Shown piece by piece: positions 18,687 through 30,489 of a DNA stretch of 38,672 nucleotides. Position 1 is the stretch's first letter. Each line of letters opens with the position of its first letter. Where the stretch lies: the NCBI GenBank assembly GCA_016794545.1, contig JAEUJX010000233.1:1-38672 (forward strand). Reading direction: 5' to 3'. Source of the stretch: Myxococcales bacterium (lineage in GTDB: Bacteria > Myxococcota_A > Polyangia > Haliangiales > Haliangiaceae). The position numbers were made by a program, and so were the translations under genes. The notes beneath the pieces are model-generated. The model saw only the letters and a program-made list of their open reading frames with translations, searched no databases and was not told the DNA's origin.

Positions 18687-19832
18687 ATGATCAAAGCCAT
18701 CGTGAGGGTGGGGCTCTGCCTCGTGCTGAGCTCCGGAGTCGCGCTTGCACAAGCGCCCACGCCCACGCCGACGCCGGCGCCGGCACCGGATCCGAAGAAG
18801 CCGCCGCCGACGAAGACGGACGAGAAGGCCGGCAAGGACGAGTCGCTCCAGCACAGCTCGACGGGTGAACGCCCGTGGGCCGCGGGCGTGACGCCCGAGA
18901 AGCAGCGCGCCGCCCTGAAGAAGTTCCAGGAGGGCAACCAGCAGCTGAACGACGGCCTGTTCCCCGCCGCCGTGAAGCTCTACCGCGAGGCCCTCAAGGA
19001 CTGGGAGCACCCGGCGATCTACTACAACCTCGCGCTCGCGCTGCTGAACCTCGACCAGCCGATCGAGGTGTACGAGAGCCTGCAGAAGGCGATCAAGTAC
19101 GGCGCCGCGCCGCTCGAGAAGGACAAGTTCGATCACGCGAAGGAGTACCTGCTCCTCGTCGAGAAGCAGATCGCGACGGTCGACATCTCGTGCAGCAAGC
19201 CGGGCGCGAAGATCTCGGTCGACGGCAAGGAAGTCTTCACCGTCAGCGAGGACGGCACGAAGGGCCACTACGTCGGCCGCGTGAAGATCGGCAAGCACAC
19301 GTTCGTCGCCGAGAAGCCGGGCTACAACGCACAGGTCGATGCCCCGTTCATCGGCCCCGGCGAGACCTACCGCCTCGAGCTCACGCTCTACACGGCCGAG
19401 GAGCTCACCCGCTACAAGCGGCGCTGGGAGGCGAAGTGGATGCCGTACGCCGTGATCGGCGGCGGCGTGGTGCTCGGCCTCGCCGGTGCGCTGCTGCACG
19501 TCTCGGCGACCAGCTCCTACGAGGACTACGACGCGGCGGTCGCGAAGTGCAACGCCGACTCGATGTCGATGGGCTGCGCGAACGACGGCGCGGTCGCCGA
19601 CATGCGCAAGAGCGGCGATACCAAGACCACGATGGGCTACATCGGGTACGGCGTCGCCGGCGCGGCGCTCGTGACCGGCGCCATCCTGCTCTACCTGAAC
19701 CGCTCGCAGTCCTACCAGATCACCGCGGACGACTACCGCAAGGAGCTCCGCGAGAAGGAGCAGCCCGCGGTGTCCGTCTCCCCTGTCATCGCCCCCGAGT
19801 ACGCCGGCGCGGCGCTCGTCGGTTCGTTCTAG
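18687..19832 (+). CDS. Exported TPR / PEGA domain protein with two C-terminal membrane helices
   Basis: The 381-residue product has a signal peptide (cleavage likely after AQA, residue ~23) and a Pro/Thr/Lys-rich linker. A TPR-like helical region (~70-160: AALKKFQEGNQQLNDG...IYYNLALALLNL) is followed by a PEGA-like domain (~163-235: VDISCSKPGAKISVDGKEVF). Two hydrophobic helices lie at ~253-273 and ~316-338, separated by a loop with two cysteines. The TPR and PEGA portion should therefore lie outside the cytoplasm. It sits 36 bases after the kinase gene and 12 before the Cys-rich lipoprotein gene. It could be a periplasmic partner for the kinase's coiled coil, though that is inference from gene order. 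Confidence 0.85.
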   Translation: MIKAIVRVGLCLVLSSGVALAQAPTPTPTPAPAPDPKKPPPTKTDEKAGKDESLQHSSTGERPWAAGVTPEKQRAALKKFQEGNQQLNDGLFPAAVKLYREALKDWEHPAIYYNLALALLNLDQPIEVYESLQKAIKYGAAPLEKDKFDHAKEYLLLVEKQIATVDISCSKPGAKISVDGKEVFTVSEDGTKGHYVGRVKIGKHTFVAEKPGYNAQVDAPFIGPGETYRLELTLYTAEELTRYKRRWEAKWMPYAVIGGGVVLGLAGALLHVSATSSYEDYDAAVAKCNADSMSMGCANDGAVADMRKSGDTKTTMGYIGYGVAGAALVTGAILLYLNRSQSYQITADDYRKELREKEQPAVSVSPVIAPEYAGAALVGSF

Positions 19833-19844
19833 GAGCCCGAATCC

Positions 19845-24011
<4,167 letters not shown>

Positions 24012-24013
24012 CC

Positions 24014-24053
24014 CGATTGTGCGGCGCAACATATTTGCTGCGCCGCACAATCG
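24014..24053. promoter_or_regulatory. 15-base perfect inverted repeat between the lipoprotein and SDR genes
   Basis: CGATTGTGCGGCGCA (24014-24028) is repeated in perfect inverse at 24039-24053, with a 10-base A/T-rich loop (acatatttgc). It starts 2 bases after the lipoprotein stop. No T-tract follows, so it is a weak candidate as an intrinsic terminator. It lies just upstream of an extended -10-like element, which makes an operator or a bifunctional terminator/operator equally likely. Confidence 0.7.
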
Positions 24054-24062
24054 TGATATAGC
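24054..24062 (+). promoter_or_regulatory. Extended -10 element TGA-TATAGC before the SDR gene
   Basis: TG at 24054-24055, one base, then TATAGC at 24057-24062 lies 7 bases before the ATG at 24070. Transcription would start at or next to the start codon, and the inverted repeat would occupy the -35/-10 spacer region and beyond. There is no Shine-Dalgarno sequence. Confidence 0.4.
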
Positions 24063-24069
24063 GGCGGGC

Positions 24070-24837
24070 ATGCAGCTCTCCGCTCTCAAGATCATCGTCA
24101 CCGGCGCGGCCCAGGGCATGGGCGCGCACTTCGCTCGCCGCCTCGCCGAGGCGGGGGCTCAGGTCGCCGCGGGCGACGTCATGGAGGAGGGTCTCGCGAC
24201 CCTCGCCGAGACGACCCGCGGGCTGCCCGGGCGCGTGCACACCCGACGGCTCGACGTCTCCAAGGAGGACGACGTCGGGGCGTTCGTCGAGTGGGCGCAC
24301 GGCCAGATGGGCGGCCTCAACGGCCTCATCAACAACGCCGGCATCCTGCGCGACGGCCTGCTCGTGAAGAAGGACAAGGCGACCGGCGAGATCACGAAGC
24401 TCACGAAGGACAAGTGGGACGCGGTGATCGGCGTCAACCTGACCGGCGCGACGTTCATGGTGCGCGACGTGGTGGCGAAGATGGCGGCCACCGAGCAGAA
24501 GCCGGGCGTCATCGTGAACATGTCGTCGATCGCGCGGCACGGGAACCGCGGCCAGTCGAACTACACGTCGGCGAAGGCGGCCCTCGCCGCGAACACGGTG
24601 ACGTGGTCGCGGGAGTTCGCGGCGTTCGGCGTGCGCGTCGGGGCCGTCGCTCCCGGCATGATCGAGACCCCGATGACCCAGGGCATGAACCAGAAGGCGC
24701 GCGACGCGCTGGTCGCGAACATCCCGGTCGGCCGCATCGGCGTCCCGGAGGACATCTGGCTCGCGGTGAAGTTCGTGCTCGAGTGCGACTACTTCAACGG
24801 GCGCACGATCGACGTCGACGGCGGCCTGTCGATGTAA
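24070..24837 (+). CDS. Short-chain dehydrogenase/reductase (FabG-like)
   Basis: The 255-residue product is a classical SDR. It has the cofactor motif TGAAQGMG (11-18), an Asp after strand 2 (D36, favouring NAD(H) over NADP(H)), NNAG (88-91), a Ser at 152/153, and the YxxxK active site Y165/K169. The NAVxPG-like segment appears as GAVAPGMIETPM, and the C-terminus ends in GRTIDVDGGLSM as in 3-oxoacyl-ACP reductase-like enzymes. It should reduce or oxidise a hydroxy/keto group on a soluble or acyl substrate; the exact substrate is not deducible. Residues ~92-115 contain a Lys-rich insertion compared with standard FabG. The next gene begins 12 bases downstream. Confidence 0.92.
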   Translation: MQLSALKIIVTGAAQGMGAHFARRLAEAGAQVAAGDVMEEGLATLAETTRGLPGRVHTRRLDVSKEDDVGAFVEWAHGQMGGLNGLINNAGILRDGLLVKKDKATGEITKLTKDKWDAVIGVNLTGATFMVRDVVAKMAATEQKPGVIVNMSSIARHGNRGQSNYTSAKAALAANTVTWSREFAAFGVRVGAVAPGMIETPMTQGMNQKARDALVANIPVGRIGVPEDIWLAVKFVLECDYFNGRTIDVDGGLSM

Positions 24838-24849
24838 GAAGCTCCCCGC

Positions 24850-25272
24850 ATGGGGAGAGTCTCGTTCTTCACGATGCTCGTCGACGACAACATGTCGTGG
24901 ATCGAGCGCGATGCGATCAACAGCGCGCACGACCGGGCGGATGCGGCGATGGAGGTCGCGGCCGCCCAGGGCGATGCCTTCGGCACGGCGATCGCCGCGA
25001 TGCAGCGCACGATCCAGCAGCAGCAGCAGCAGCTCAAGCTGATGGGCTCGATGATCGGCGTGCTCGCGGCGGTGCTGCGCGACAACGGCGTCGTCGATGC
25101 CGACATCCTCGATGCGCGGCTCGAGGCGGCGATCGAGAACGCGCAGGAGGAGATCAAGCAGGAGGCCGACAACGTGATGTGCATGCGGTGCAGCACGCTG
25201 CAGCCCAAGGCCCGCACGAACGTCACCGAGCTCGGCGTCGTGTGCGACCGGTGCCTCGCCCAGATGGGCTGA
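24850..25272 (+). CDS. Hypothetical zinc-ribbon protein with polyglutamine coiled coil, 140 aa
   Basis: The 140-residue product has an acidic helical N-terminus and a central helix with six consecutive Gln residues (56-61, coded by six CAG codons). A C-terminal zinc-ribbon-like pair of knuckles follows, C111-x2-C114 and C132-x2-C135 (CMRC...CDRC). There is no signal peptide. An in-frame ATG at 24874 (codon 9) is an alternative start. It starts 12 bases after the SDR gene and so may be co-transcribed. Its 3' end lies 4 bases from the convergent DUF2914 gene. I recognise no family. A small oligomeric metal-binding protein is the most one can say. Confidence 0.72.
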   Translation: MGRVSFFTMLVDDNMSWIERDAINSAHDRADAAMEVAAAQGDAFGTAIAAMQRTIQQQQQQLKLMGSMIGVLAAVLRDNGVVDADILDARLEAAIENAQEEIKQEADNVMCMRCSTLQPKARTNVTELGVVCDRCLAQMG

Positions 25273-25276
25273 GGCG

Positions 25277-25642
25277 CTACTGCACCGCGAACGCGACCGT
25301 GCCGAGCTTGGCGCCGTCCGCGCTCTGCACCTCGACCTCCCACGCCCCCGCCTTGGGGATCGTGCGACGCGACTGCGTCGACCACTTCTTGCCGCCGACC
25401 CGCAGCGTGGCCGTCCAGACCTCCCTGCCGTCGCGCTTCCACACGTGCTTCACCGAGCCTTCCCCGTCGGTGATCTTCGACCAGACCCACACGGTGGTGC
25501 CCGCCGGGAAGGTCGCCGACTCGCCGACGACCTCGCGCTTCTCGACGCCGGTGCCGGCCTTCACCTCCGCGCTCGGATCCGCCACGGCCACGCTCGACAC
25601 GACCAGACCCAGACCAAACGCGATCGAAGCAAGTGCTCTCAT
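25277..25642 (-). CDS. DUF2914 domain protein, secreted
   Basis: The ATG at 25642 (MRALASIAFGLGLVV) is chosen over the upstream ATG at 25663 because GGAGGC precedes it at ribosome-site spacing and it starts a clean signal peptide (cleavage near AVA-DP). The 121-residue precursor yields a ~97-residue β-sandwich-like protein. The DUF2914 pattern is FPAGTTVWVWSKITDGEGSVKHVWKRDG, then a tryptophan-containing strand (KKWSTQSRRTI) and GAWEVEVQSADGAKLG at the end. DUF2914 proteins are small, widespread in deltaproteobacterial lineages and of unknown role, probably periplasmic binding or structural modules. It stands alone between convergent and same-strand neighbours. Confidence 0.82.
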   Translation of the reverse strand: MRALASIAFGLGLVVSSVAVADPSAEVKAGTGVEKREVVGESATFPAGTTVWVWSKITDGEGSVKHVWKRDGREVWTATLRVGGKKWSTQSRRTIPKAGAWEVEVQSADGAKLGTVAFAVQ

Positions 25643-25681
25643 GTTCGCCTCCGTTCCATCCAACGCGGCGAACCTATCCCG

Positions 25682-27130
25682 CTATTCACGCGCGATCAGC
25701 CGCGCGAGTGTCCGGATTCCATCGGCCACGCGGTCAGACCACGGCGAGCCCGCGGAGATCCGGATGAAGTTCGCGAACCTCTGCCGCGCGGAGAACAGGG
25801 GGCCGGGCGCGACCACGATGCGGCGGCGCAGCGCCTGCTCGTGGAGCGCGAGCGCGTCGACGCCGGGCGGCAGCTCGACCCACAGGACGAAGCCGCCGCG
25901 CGGCGCCGAGACGCGCGTGCCGTCGGGGAACTGCGTCGCGATGGCCTCGCGGTAGCGCTCGACGTTGCCGGCGACCGCGGCGCGCAGCCGGCGCAGGTGG
26001 CGATCGTAGCCGCCCGAGGCGAGGAACTCGGCGACGGCCATGCCCGGCAGCGTGGGGCACGCGAGCGACTGGGAGTACTTGATGCGGACGATCTGGTCGT
26101 GCCAGCGGCCGCCGGCGATCCAGCCGACGCGATATCCCGGCGCCAGGGTCTTCGAGACCGAGCTGACGAGCAGCACGTGACTGTCGTCGCTGGGGCCGGC
26201 GAACGCGCGCAGCGGGCGAGGCCGCGAGCCGTCGAACACGAGCTCGCCATAGACGTCGTCCTCGATCACGGGCAGGTCGAGCTTGCGCGTGACCTTGACC
26301 AGGCGCTCCTTCTCGTCGTCCGGCATGATCGAGCCCGTCGGGTTCGACACGGTCGGTGTCACGACGACCGCGCGCACCGGCTGCGTGCGCACGATCTCCT
26401 CGAGCGCCGAGACATCGAAGCCCGTCCTCGGGCTCGCCGGGATCTCGAGCGCGCGCATGCCGAGGCCCTCGATCGCCTGCAGCACGCCGAAGTACGCCGG
26501 CGACTCGACCGCGATCACGTCGCCGGGCTTCGCGACCGCGCGCAGCGCCAGCGACAGCCCTTCCGTCGCGCCGATCGTGGTGCACAGGTCCGCCTCCGAC
26601 AGCGCGACGCCGGCATCGACGGAGCGCCGCGCGATCTGCCGGCGCAGGGTCAACAAGCCGGGCGCGCCCTCGTAGCGCGCGCCGACCGTGGTCATCTCGC
26701 GCGTCACCTGGGTGACGATCCGGTTGAGCGCGGCGATCGGCAGGTACGTCGGATCGATCGTGGCGCACCCGAACGGCAACAGCTCGGGATCGCGCATCGC
26801 CTGCAGGATCTTCGTGTAGGCGTCGGACACCGTCACGCGCGACGGCGTCGCGCACGCGCGCGGCGAGCGCGGCTCGGCGGTGAGCATCCCTCGGCGTCGT
26901 ACGAAGTGTCCCGACTTCGGCCGCACCTCGATGAGACCGGCGTTCTCGAGCCGAAGGTACGCTTCGAGCACCGTGGCGACGCTCACGCTGCGCTCCTGCG
27001 CCAGGCGCCGCACCGACGGCAGCCGGTCGCCCGCACGCAGCGCGCCCCGATCGATCGCCTGACCTAGCTCGTCGGCCAGGTGCTCGTACAGGAAGCCACC
27101 GGTTGCCACCATGCATCGAAGTGTACCCAT
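25682..27130 (-). CDS. MocR-type GntR regulator with aminotransferase-like PLP domain
   Basis: The 482-residue product (ATG at 27130; alternative ATG at 27112) joins two domains. The first is an N-terminal GntR winged helix (~13-80: HLADELGQAIDRGALRAGDRLPSVRRLA...VSVATVLEAYLRLENAGLI). The second is a class I aminotransferase-fold domain with SNPTG (262-266), DDVYGEL (291-297) and the PLP lysine K327 in SSVSKTLAPGYRVGW. MocR regulators bind PLP or an amine/amino-acid adduct and switch neighbouring genes. It is divergent from an EamA exporter gene, with repeated half-sites between, so it likely controls that exporter and itself. A substrate such as an amino acid or amine is inferred, not shown. 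Confidence 0.92.
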   Translation of the reverse strand: MGTLRCMVATGGFLYEHLADELGQAIDRGALRAGDRLPSVRRLAQERSVSVATVLEAYLRLENAGLIEVRPKSGHFVRRRGMLTAEPRSPRACATPSRVTVSDAYTKILQAMRDPELLPFGCATIDPTYLPIAALNRIVTQVTREMTTVGARYEGAPGLLTLRRQIARRSVDAGVALSEADLCTTIGATEGLSLALRAVAKPGDVIAVESPAYFGVLQAIEGLGMRALEIPASPRTGFDVSALEEIVRTQPVRAVVVTPTVSNPTGSIMPDDEKERLVKVTRKLDLPVIEDDVYGELVFDGSRPRPLRAFAGPSDDSHVLLVSSVSKTLAPGYRVGWIAGGRWHDQIVRIKYSQSLACPTLPGMAVAEFLASGGYDRHLRRLRAAVAGNVERYREAIATQFPDGTRVSAPRGGFVLWVELPPGVDALALHEQALRRRIVVAPGPLFSARQRFANFIRISAGSPWSDRVADGIRTLARLIARE

Positions 27131-27141
27131 CACCTTTCCGA

Positions 27142-27222
27142 TCGACCAGCACAGTTCGAGGGACCCGGAGCAGCACAGCGAATCTGTGCTGGTCGACCCG
27201 AACAAATCGTGGCTCTGTACTG
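27142..27222. promoter_or_regulatory. Candidate MocR operator: repeated CTGTGCTG half-sites
   Basis: The divergent region holds four CTGTGCTG-like half-sites: CAGCACAG at 27147-27154 and 27171-27178, CTGTGCTG at 27184-27191 and CTGTACTG at 27215-27222. The first is part of a perfect 13-base inverted repeat, TCGACCAGCACAG (27142-27154) with its complement at 27184-27196. The second and third form an 8-base palindrome with a 5-base loop. Such clusters are typical of MocR/GntR operators. The last half-site contains a -10-like TACTGT for the exporter gene. Confidence 0.62.
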
Positions 27223-27241
27223 TTCGGCGGATGACGTCACC

Positions 27242-28180
27242 ATGAAGTCCATGCTCGTCGACTCCTCCGCCGCGACACCGGTCGCGCACGCCCCAGCGAC
27301 CGCCGCACCCCGTGTCGATCCGCGCCTCATCCTCAGCCTGGCCGCGGTGTACGTGATCTGGAGCTCGACGTACCTCGCGATCCGGATCGCGCTCGTCGAT
27401 CTCCCGCCGCTGGCCTCGGCGAGCCTGCGGTTCGTGGCCGCCGGCCTCGTGCTGCTCGCGATCGCGAAGCGCCGCGGCGCCGCATGGCCGGGCGTCCGCG
27501 AGTGGCTGGCGATCGTGCCGATCGGCGGCCTGCTGTTCCTCGGCGGCAACGGGCTCGTCGTGCTCGCCGAGCAGAGCGTCTCGTCCGGCGGCGCGGCCGT
27601 GGTGTGCGCGACGATGCCGCTGTGGATGGGCGTGCTCGGCGTGGTCTCCGGCGATCGTCCGACGCGGCGCGAGTGGCTGTCGCTCGCGATCGGCTTCCTC
27701 GGCGTGTTCGTGCTGATGGGCGGTCCCACGCTGTCGGGCGAGCCACACCACATCGTGATGCTGATGCTGTCGCCCGCGTGCTGGGCGCTCGGGTCGGTGC
27801 TCGCGCGCCGGCTGAAGGGCCCCGCGGCGAGGGACAGCTTCATGCTGCCGGCGATGCAGATGCTGGTCGGCGGCGCGCTGCTGTTCGCCGGCGCGGTCCT
27901 CCGCGGAGAACGCATCCCGACCGATGCGTCGGCAACCTCGTGGCTCGCGCTCGGCTACCTGTGGCTCGCGGGCTCGCTGCTCGGCTTCACGGCGTACAGC
28001 TGGCTGCTGCGCAACGCGCGGCCCGTCGTCGCCACGAGCTACGCGTACGTCAATCCGATCCTCGCGGTCGTGATCGGGGCCGTGATCTCCGGAGAGCCGC
28101 TCGGCGTCACGACGGCGATCGCGAACGTCCTCATCGTCGGAGCCGTCTGGCTGGCGCTGCGCCGTCCGCGCGCGATGTAG
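27242..28180 (+). CDS. EamA-family (DMT) exporter
   Basis: The 312-residue product (ATG at 27242; another ATG at 27251) contains ten hydrophobic helices arranged as two EamA repeats. Typical segments are VYVIWSSTYLAIRIAL in helix 1, LLFLGGNGLVVLAEQSV near helix 4, and GYLWLAGSLLGFTAYSWLLR in the second repeat. DMT exporters of this RhaT/YedA type move amino acids, amines or drugs out across the inner membrane. The divergent MocR regulator and the half-sites in between suggest induction by an amino-acid-like ligand. The frame is open back to 27080, but the longer N-terminus would overlap the operator and is not expected. Confidence 0.9.
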   Translation: MKSMLVDSSAATPVAHAPATAAPRVDPRLILSLAAVYVIWSSTYLAIRIALVDLPPLASASLRFVAAGLVLLAIAKRRGAAWPGVREWLAIVPIGGLLFLGGNGLVVLAEQSVSSGGAAVVCATMPLWMGVLGVVSGDRPTRREWLSLAIGFLGVFVLMGGPTLSGEPHHIVMLMLSPACWALGSVLARRLKGPAARDSFMLPAMQMLVGGALLFAGAVLRGERIPTDASATSWLALGYLWLAGSLLGFTAYSWLLRNARPVVATSYAYVNPILAVVIGAVISGEPLGVTTAIANVLIVGAVWLALRRPRAM

Positions 28181-28249
28181 CGGATCCGCGCGGGCGCCGA
28201 CGAGAGCCTGCGGGGTTGTGCTGGCACGGAGGGTGCTGCTGCTCGCGTC

Positions 28250-28459
28250 ATGCCCCGCGATCCGTCCGCCTCCGACTTCGAGTCGCTGCGAGGCTTTGTG
28301 CCCCAGCCACCGCGCGCCCCCGAGCCACCGCCCGACGAGGAACAGGACGATCGCCGGATCAGCGTGATGGCGTGGCTCGGCGCGCTCGGCGGCGCCGTCA
28401 AGCGGCGGTTTCGCACTGTACCGGGCTCACCGCTGGCCCGGATCCACGCCCGGCGCTAG
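28250..28459 (+). CDS. Possible small protein, 69 aa
   Basis: An ATG at 28250 opens a 69-residue frame with an acidic, Pro-rich N-terminal half (VPQPPRAPEPPPDEEQDD) and a basic amphipathic C-terminal half (MAWLGALGGAVKRRFRT). Third codon positions are G/C-rich, like real genes here. There is no good ribosome site at usual spacing; a GGAGGG lies 15 bases upstream. There is no family match. It fills most of the otherwise empty 340-base gap between the exporter and the TPR lipoprotein. It may be real or may be an open frame kept by high GC content. Confidence 0.4.
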   Translation: MPRDPSASDFESLRGFVPQPPRAPEPPPDEEQDDRRISVMAWLGALGGAVKRRFRTVPGSPLARIHARR

Positions 28460-28508
28460 CCCGGAGGAGGCCCCGGGTCGCGAAGTGGCGCGGCTCGTCG
28501 GCATTCGC

Positions 28509-28514
28509 TACCCT
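28509..28514 (+). promoter_or_regulatory. -10-like hexamer TACCCT before the TPR lipoprotein start
   Basis: TACCCT fits TANNNT and ends 6 bases before the ATG at 28521. No Shine-Dalgarno sequence is present. This supports the ATG at 28521 over the in-frame ATG at 28485. Confidence 0.38.
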
Positions 28515-28520
28515 CTGCGG

Positions 28521-29708
28521 ATGCTGGTTCGCTTGCTGGGGCTCGCGCTCTCGGGTGCGCTCGTCACGGCCGTGCCCGCGTGCGGCGGCCCGGCCACGCC
28601 GAAGAAGACCACCAAGATCAAGCCGAAGGGCCCGTCGCAGAAGTCGCTGCTGTCCGACGCTCGTCAGGCCGCGAAGTCGGGCGAGGTCGACACGGCGGAC
28701 GCGCGCTACGCCGCCGCCTACGACGTCGACAAGGAGTTCGACATCCTCGAGGAGCGTGTCGACTTCCTGATCCACGCGGGCCGGGCGTCGCGCGCACAGG
28801 AGATCGCGAAGGCGTACTACGACGCCAACGCGACGGACGTGAACGGCTACAAGCTGTACTGCGAGGCGCTGCTCGCGGGGAGCAAGGGCGCCGAGGCGCT
28901 CGAGATCGCCGATCAGATCCTCGGGATGACGCCCGACGATGCCGCGGGCCACGACAAGCGCGGCCGCGCGCTGCTGCTCCTCGACAAGGATCAGGAGGGC
29001 ATCGTCGAGCTGCGCAAGGCCGTGCAGCTCGACAGCAAGAGCGCGCAGTTCCACATGTCGCTCGGCAACGCGCTCCACAAGACCGGCGAGGTCAACGAGG
29101 CCGCGCTCGAGTTCCGCGCCGCGCTCAAGGCCTCGCCGCAGGACGCGCAGGCGAACGTGTTGCTCGGCATGGCGCTGCGCGACCAGAACGAGCTCGACGA
29201 GGCGAAGCACTACCTCGACGAGGCGGTCAAGCTCGACGCGAACAACGGCCAGGCCTACTTCGAGCTGGGCGTGCTCTACAACCGCCAGGGCAAGCAGGCC
29301 GACGCCGAGAGCGCGTTCGCGAAGGCCGTGCAGAAGGTCCCGAACGAGTCGCGCTACTGGTACGCGTACGGCGAGATCTTCCGCGTCCAGGAGCGCTTCG
29401 ACGAAGCGCTCAAGGCCTACTACAAGGCGGTCGAGCTCGACCCGCCCTACCCCAAGGCCGTCGCGAAGCTCGGCCTGCTCCTGGTCGAGCGCAAGAAGTG
29501 GGATGACGCCGAAGCGTTCCTGATCCAGGCGATCCGCAAGGACAAGAAGAACCCGGTGAACTACCTGCACCTGGGCGCCACGTACGCCGGCCAGAAGAAG
29601 AACAAGCTGGCGATCGAGAACTTCCAGACGTTCCTCGAGCTGGCGCCCAAGAACGACCCCGACCGGGCCCGCGCCCAGGAAGCGATTCGCGAGCTGAAGC
29701 GGCGTTAG
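28521..29708 (+). CDS. TPR-repeat lipoprotein
   Basis: Starting at the ATG at 28521, the product has 395 residues with a lipoprotein signal (MLVRLLGLALSGALVTAVPAC; C21). The mature protein is about eight to nine consecutive TPR units, for example AQFHMSLGNALHKTGEVNEA, ANVLLGMALRDQNELDEAK and AYFELGVLYNRQGKQADAE. TPR lipoproteins of this kind (PilF/Tgl, BamD and NlpI-like) act as scaffolds in outer-membrane or pilus assembly. The repeat count here is higher than in PilF, and no specific assignment is justified. The sulfate-assimilation operon starts 61 bases downstream with its own promoter-like sequence. Confidence 0.88.
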   Translation: MLVRLLGLALSGALVTAVPACGGPATPKKTTKIKPKGPSQKSLLSDARQAAKSGEVDTADARYAAAYDVDKEFDILEERVDFLIHAGRASRAQEIAKAYYDANATDVNGYKLYCEALLAGSKGAEALEIADQILGMTPDDAAGHDKRGRALLLLDKDQEGIVELRKAVQLDSKSAQFHMSLGNALHKTGEVNEAALEFRAALKASPQDAQANVLLGMALRDQNELDEAKHYLDEAVKLDANNGQAYFELGVLYNRQGKQADAESAFAKAVQKVPNESRYWYAYGEIFRVQERFDEALKAYYKAVELDPPYPKAVAKLGLLLVERKKWDDAEAFLIQAIRKDKKNPVNYLHLGATYAGQKKNKLAIENFQTFLELAPKNDPDRARAQEAIRELKRR

Positions 29709-29719
29709 CCGGATGAATT

Positions 29720-29771
29720 TCCGTTATCGTTGACAGGTCGTCCGCCGGGGGTGTAGACAGGTATCCGTTAT
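29720..29771 (+). promoter_or_regulatory. Promoter region of the sulfate-assimilation operon with nested direct repeats
   Basis: A perfect -35 hexamer TTGACA (29730-29735) is followed after 18 bases by TAGACA (29754-29759). That places the transcript start close to the ATG at 29770. Two direct repeats flank and overlap it in an A-B-B-A order: TCCGTTAT at 29720-29727 and 29764-29771, and GACAGGT at 29732-29738 and 29756-29762. They could be regulator sites. Confidence 0.45.
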
Positions 29772-30489
29772 GGCGGATGCCCCGATCGACGTCCCCGCGG
29801 CTGCCGCCGAGCTCGAAGGCGCGTCCGCGGTCGACATCCTCCGCTGGGCCAGCCAGCGCCTCGCTCCGAAGCTGACGTTCGCGACGGGCTTCGGCGCCGA
29901 GGGCTGCGTGATCATCGACCTGATCGCGAAGCACCACCTGCCGATCGATCTGTTCACGCTCGACACCGGCGTGCTGTTCCCCGAGACGTACGCGCTGTGG
30001 CGCCGGCTCGAGGACACCTACGGCGTGACGATCCGCCCCGTGCGCCCAGCGCTGTCGATCGACGCGCAGGCGGCGACGCTCGGCCCCGCGCTGTGGACCC
30101 GCGATCCGGATCGCTGCTGCGACCTGCGCAAGGTGAAGCCGCTCCGGCAGGCGCTCACCGGCTTCGACGCGTGGATCACCGCGATCCGCCGCGAGCAGAC
30201 GCCCGAGCGCGCGACCGCCAGGGTCGTCGAGCACGACCAGAAGTTCGGCCTCCTCAAGATCAACCCGCTCGTCCGGTGGTCTCACGACGACGTGTGGGCG
30301 CACATCTACGCGAACGACGTCCCGTACAACGAGCTCCACGACCAGGGCTTCCCGTCGATCGGCTGCCAGCCGTGCACGTCGGCGGTGGCGCCCGGCGAGG
30401 ACGCGCGCGCGGGCCGGTGGCGCGGCGCGGGCAAGAAGGAGTGCGGGCTGCACGTGATCCAGCCGCCGTCCCGGGACGAGGCGCGATGA
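29770..30489 (+). CDS. cysH: Adenylylsulfate (APS/PAPS) reductase CysH, iron-sulfur type
   Basis: The 239-residue product is a PAPS/APS reductase that reduces adenylylsulfate to sulfite using thioredoxin. It carries the four Fe-S cysteines of the APS-reductase class, C116-C117 and C199-x2-C202, which bind a [4Fe-4S] cluster and are absent in E. coli-type PAPS reductases. The catalytic Cys is C225 in KKECGLH. The nucleotide-binding signature near the N-terminus (FATGFGAEGCVIIDL) and LDTGVLFPETY are standard. The class suggests APS as substrate, although some members also use PAPS. It is the first gene of a five-gene unit, its stop overlapping the next start (ATGA). Confidence 0.93.
   Translation: MADAPIDVPAAAAELEGASAVDILRWASQRLAPKLTFATGFGAEGCVIIDLIAKHHLPIDLFTLDTGVLFPETYALWRRLEDTYGVTIRPVRPALSIDAQAATLGPALWTRDPDRCCDLRKVKPLRQALTGFDAWITAIRREQTPERATARVVEHDQKFGLLKINPLVRWSHDDVWAHIYANDVPYNELHDQGFPSIGCQPCTSAVAPGEDARAGRWRGAGKKECGLHVIQPPSRDEAR

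Noticed and set aside
24014-24053. The inverted repeat as a classic rho-independent terminator.
   Set aside because: The stem is excellent but no run of T follows on either side, so I recorded it as an operator-like element with termination only as an alternative.
28039-28416. Minus-strand 125-codon frame in the gap after the EamA exporter.
   Set aside because: It overlaps the 3' end of the exporter and is Ser/Arg-rich without motifs. The plus-strand 69-codon frame has the more gene-like codon bias, although it too is uncertain.
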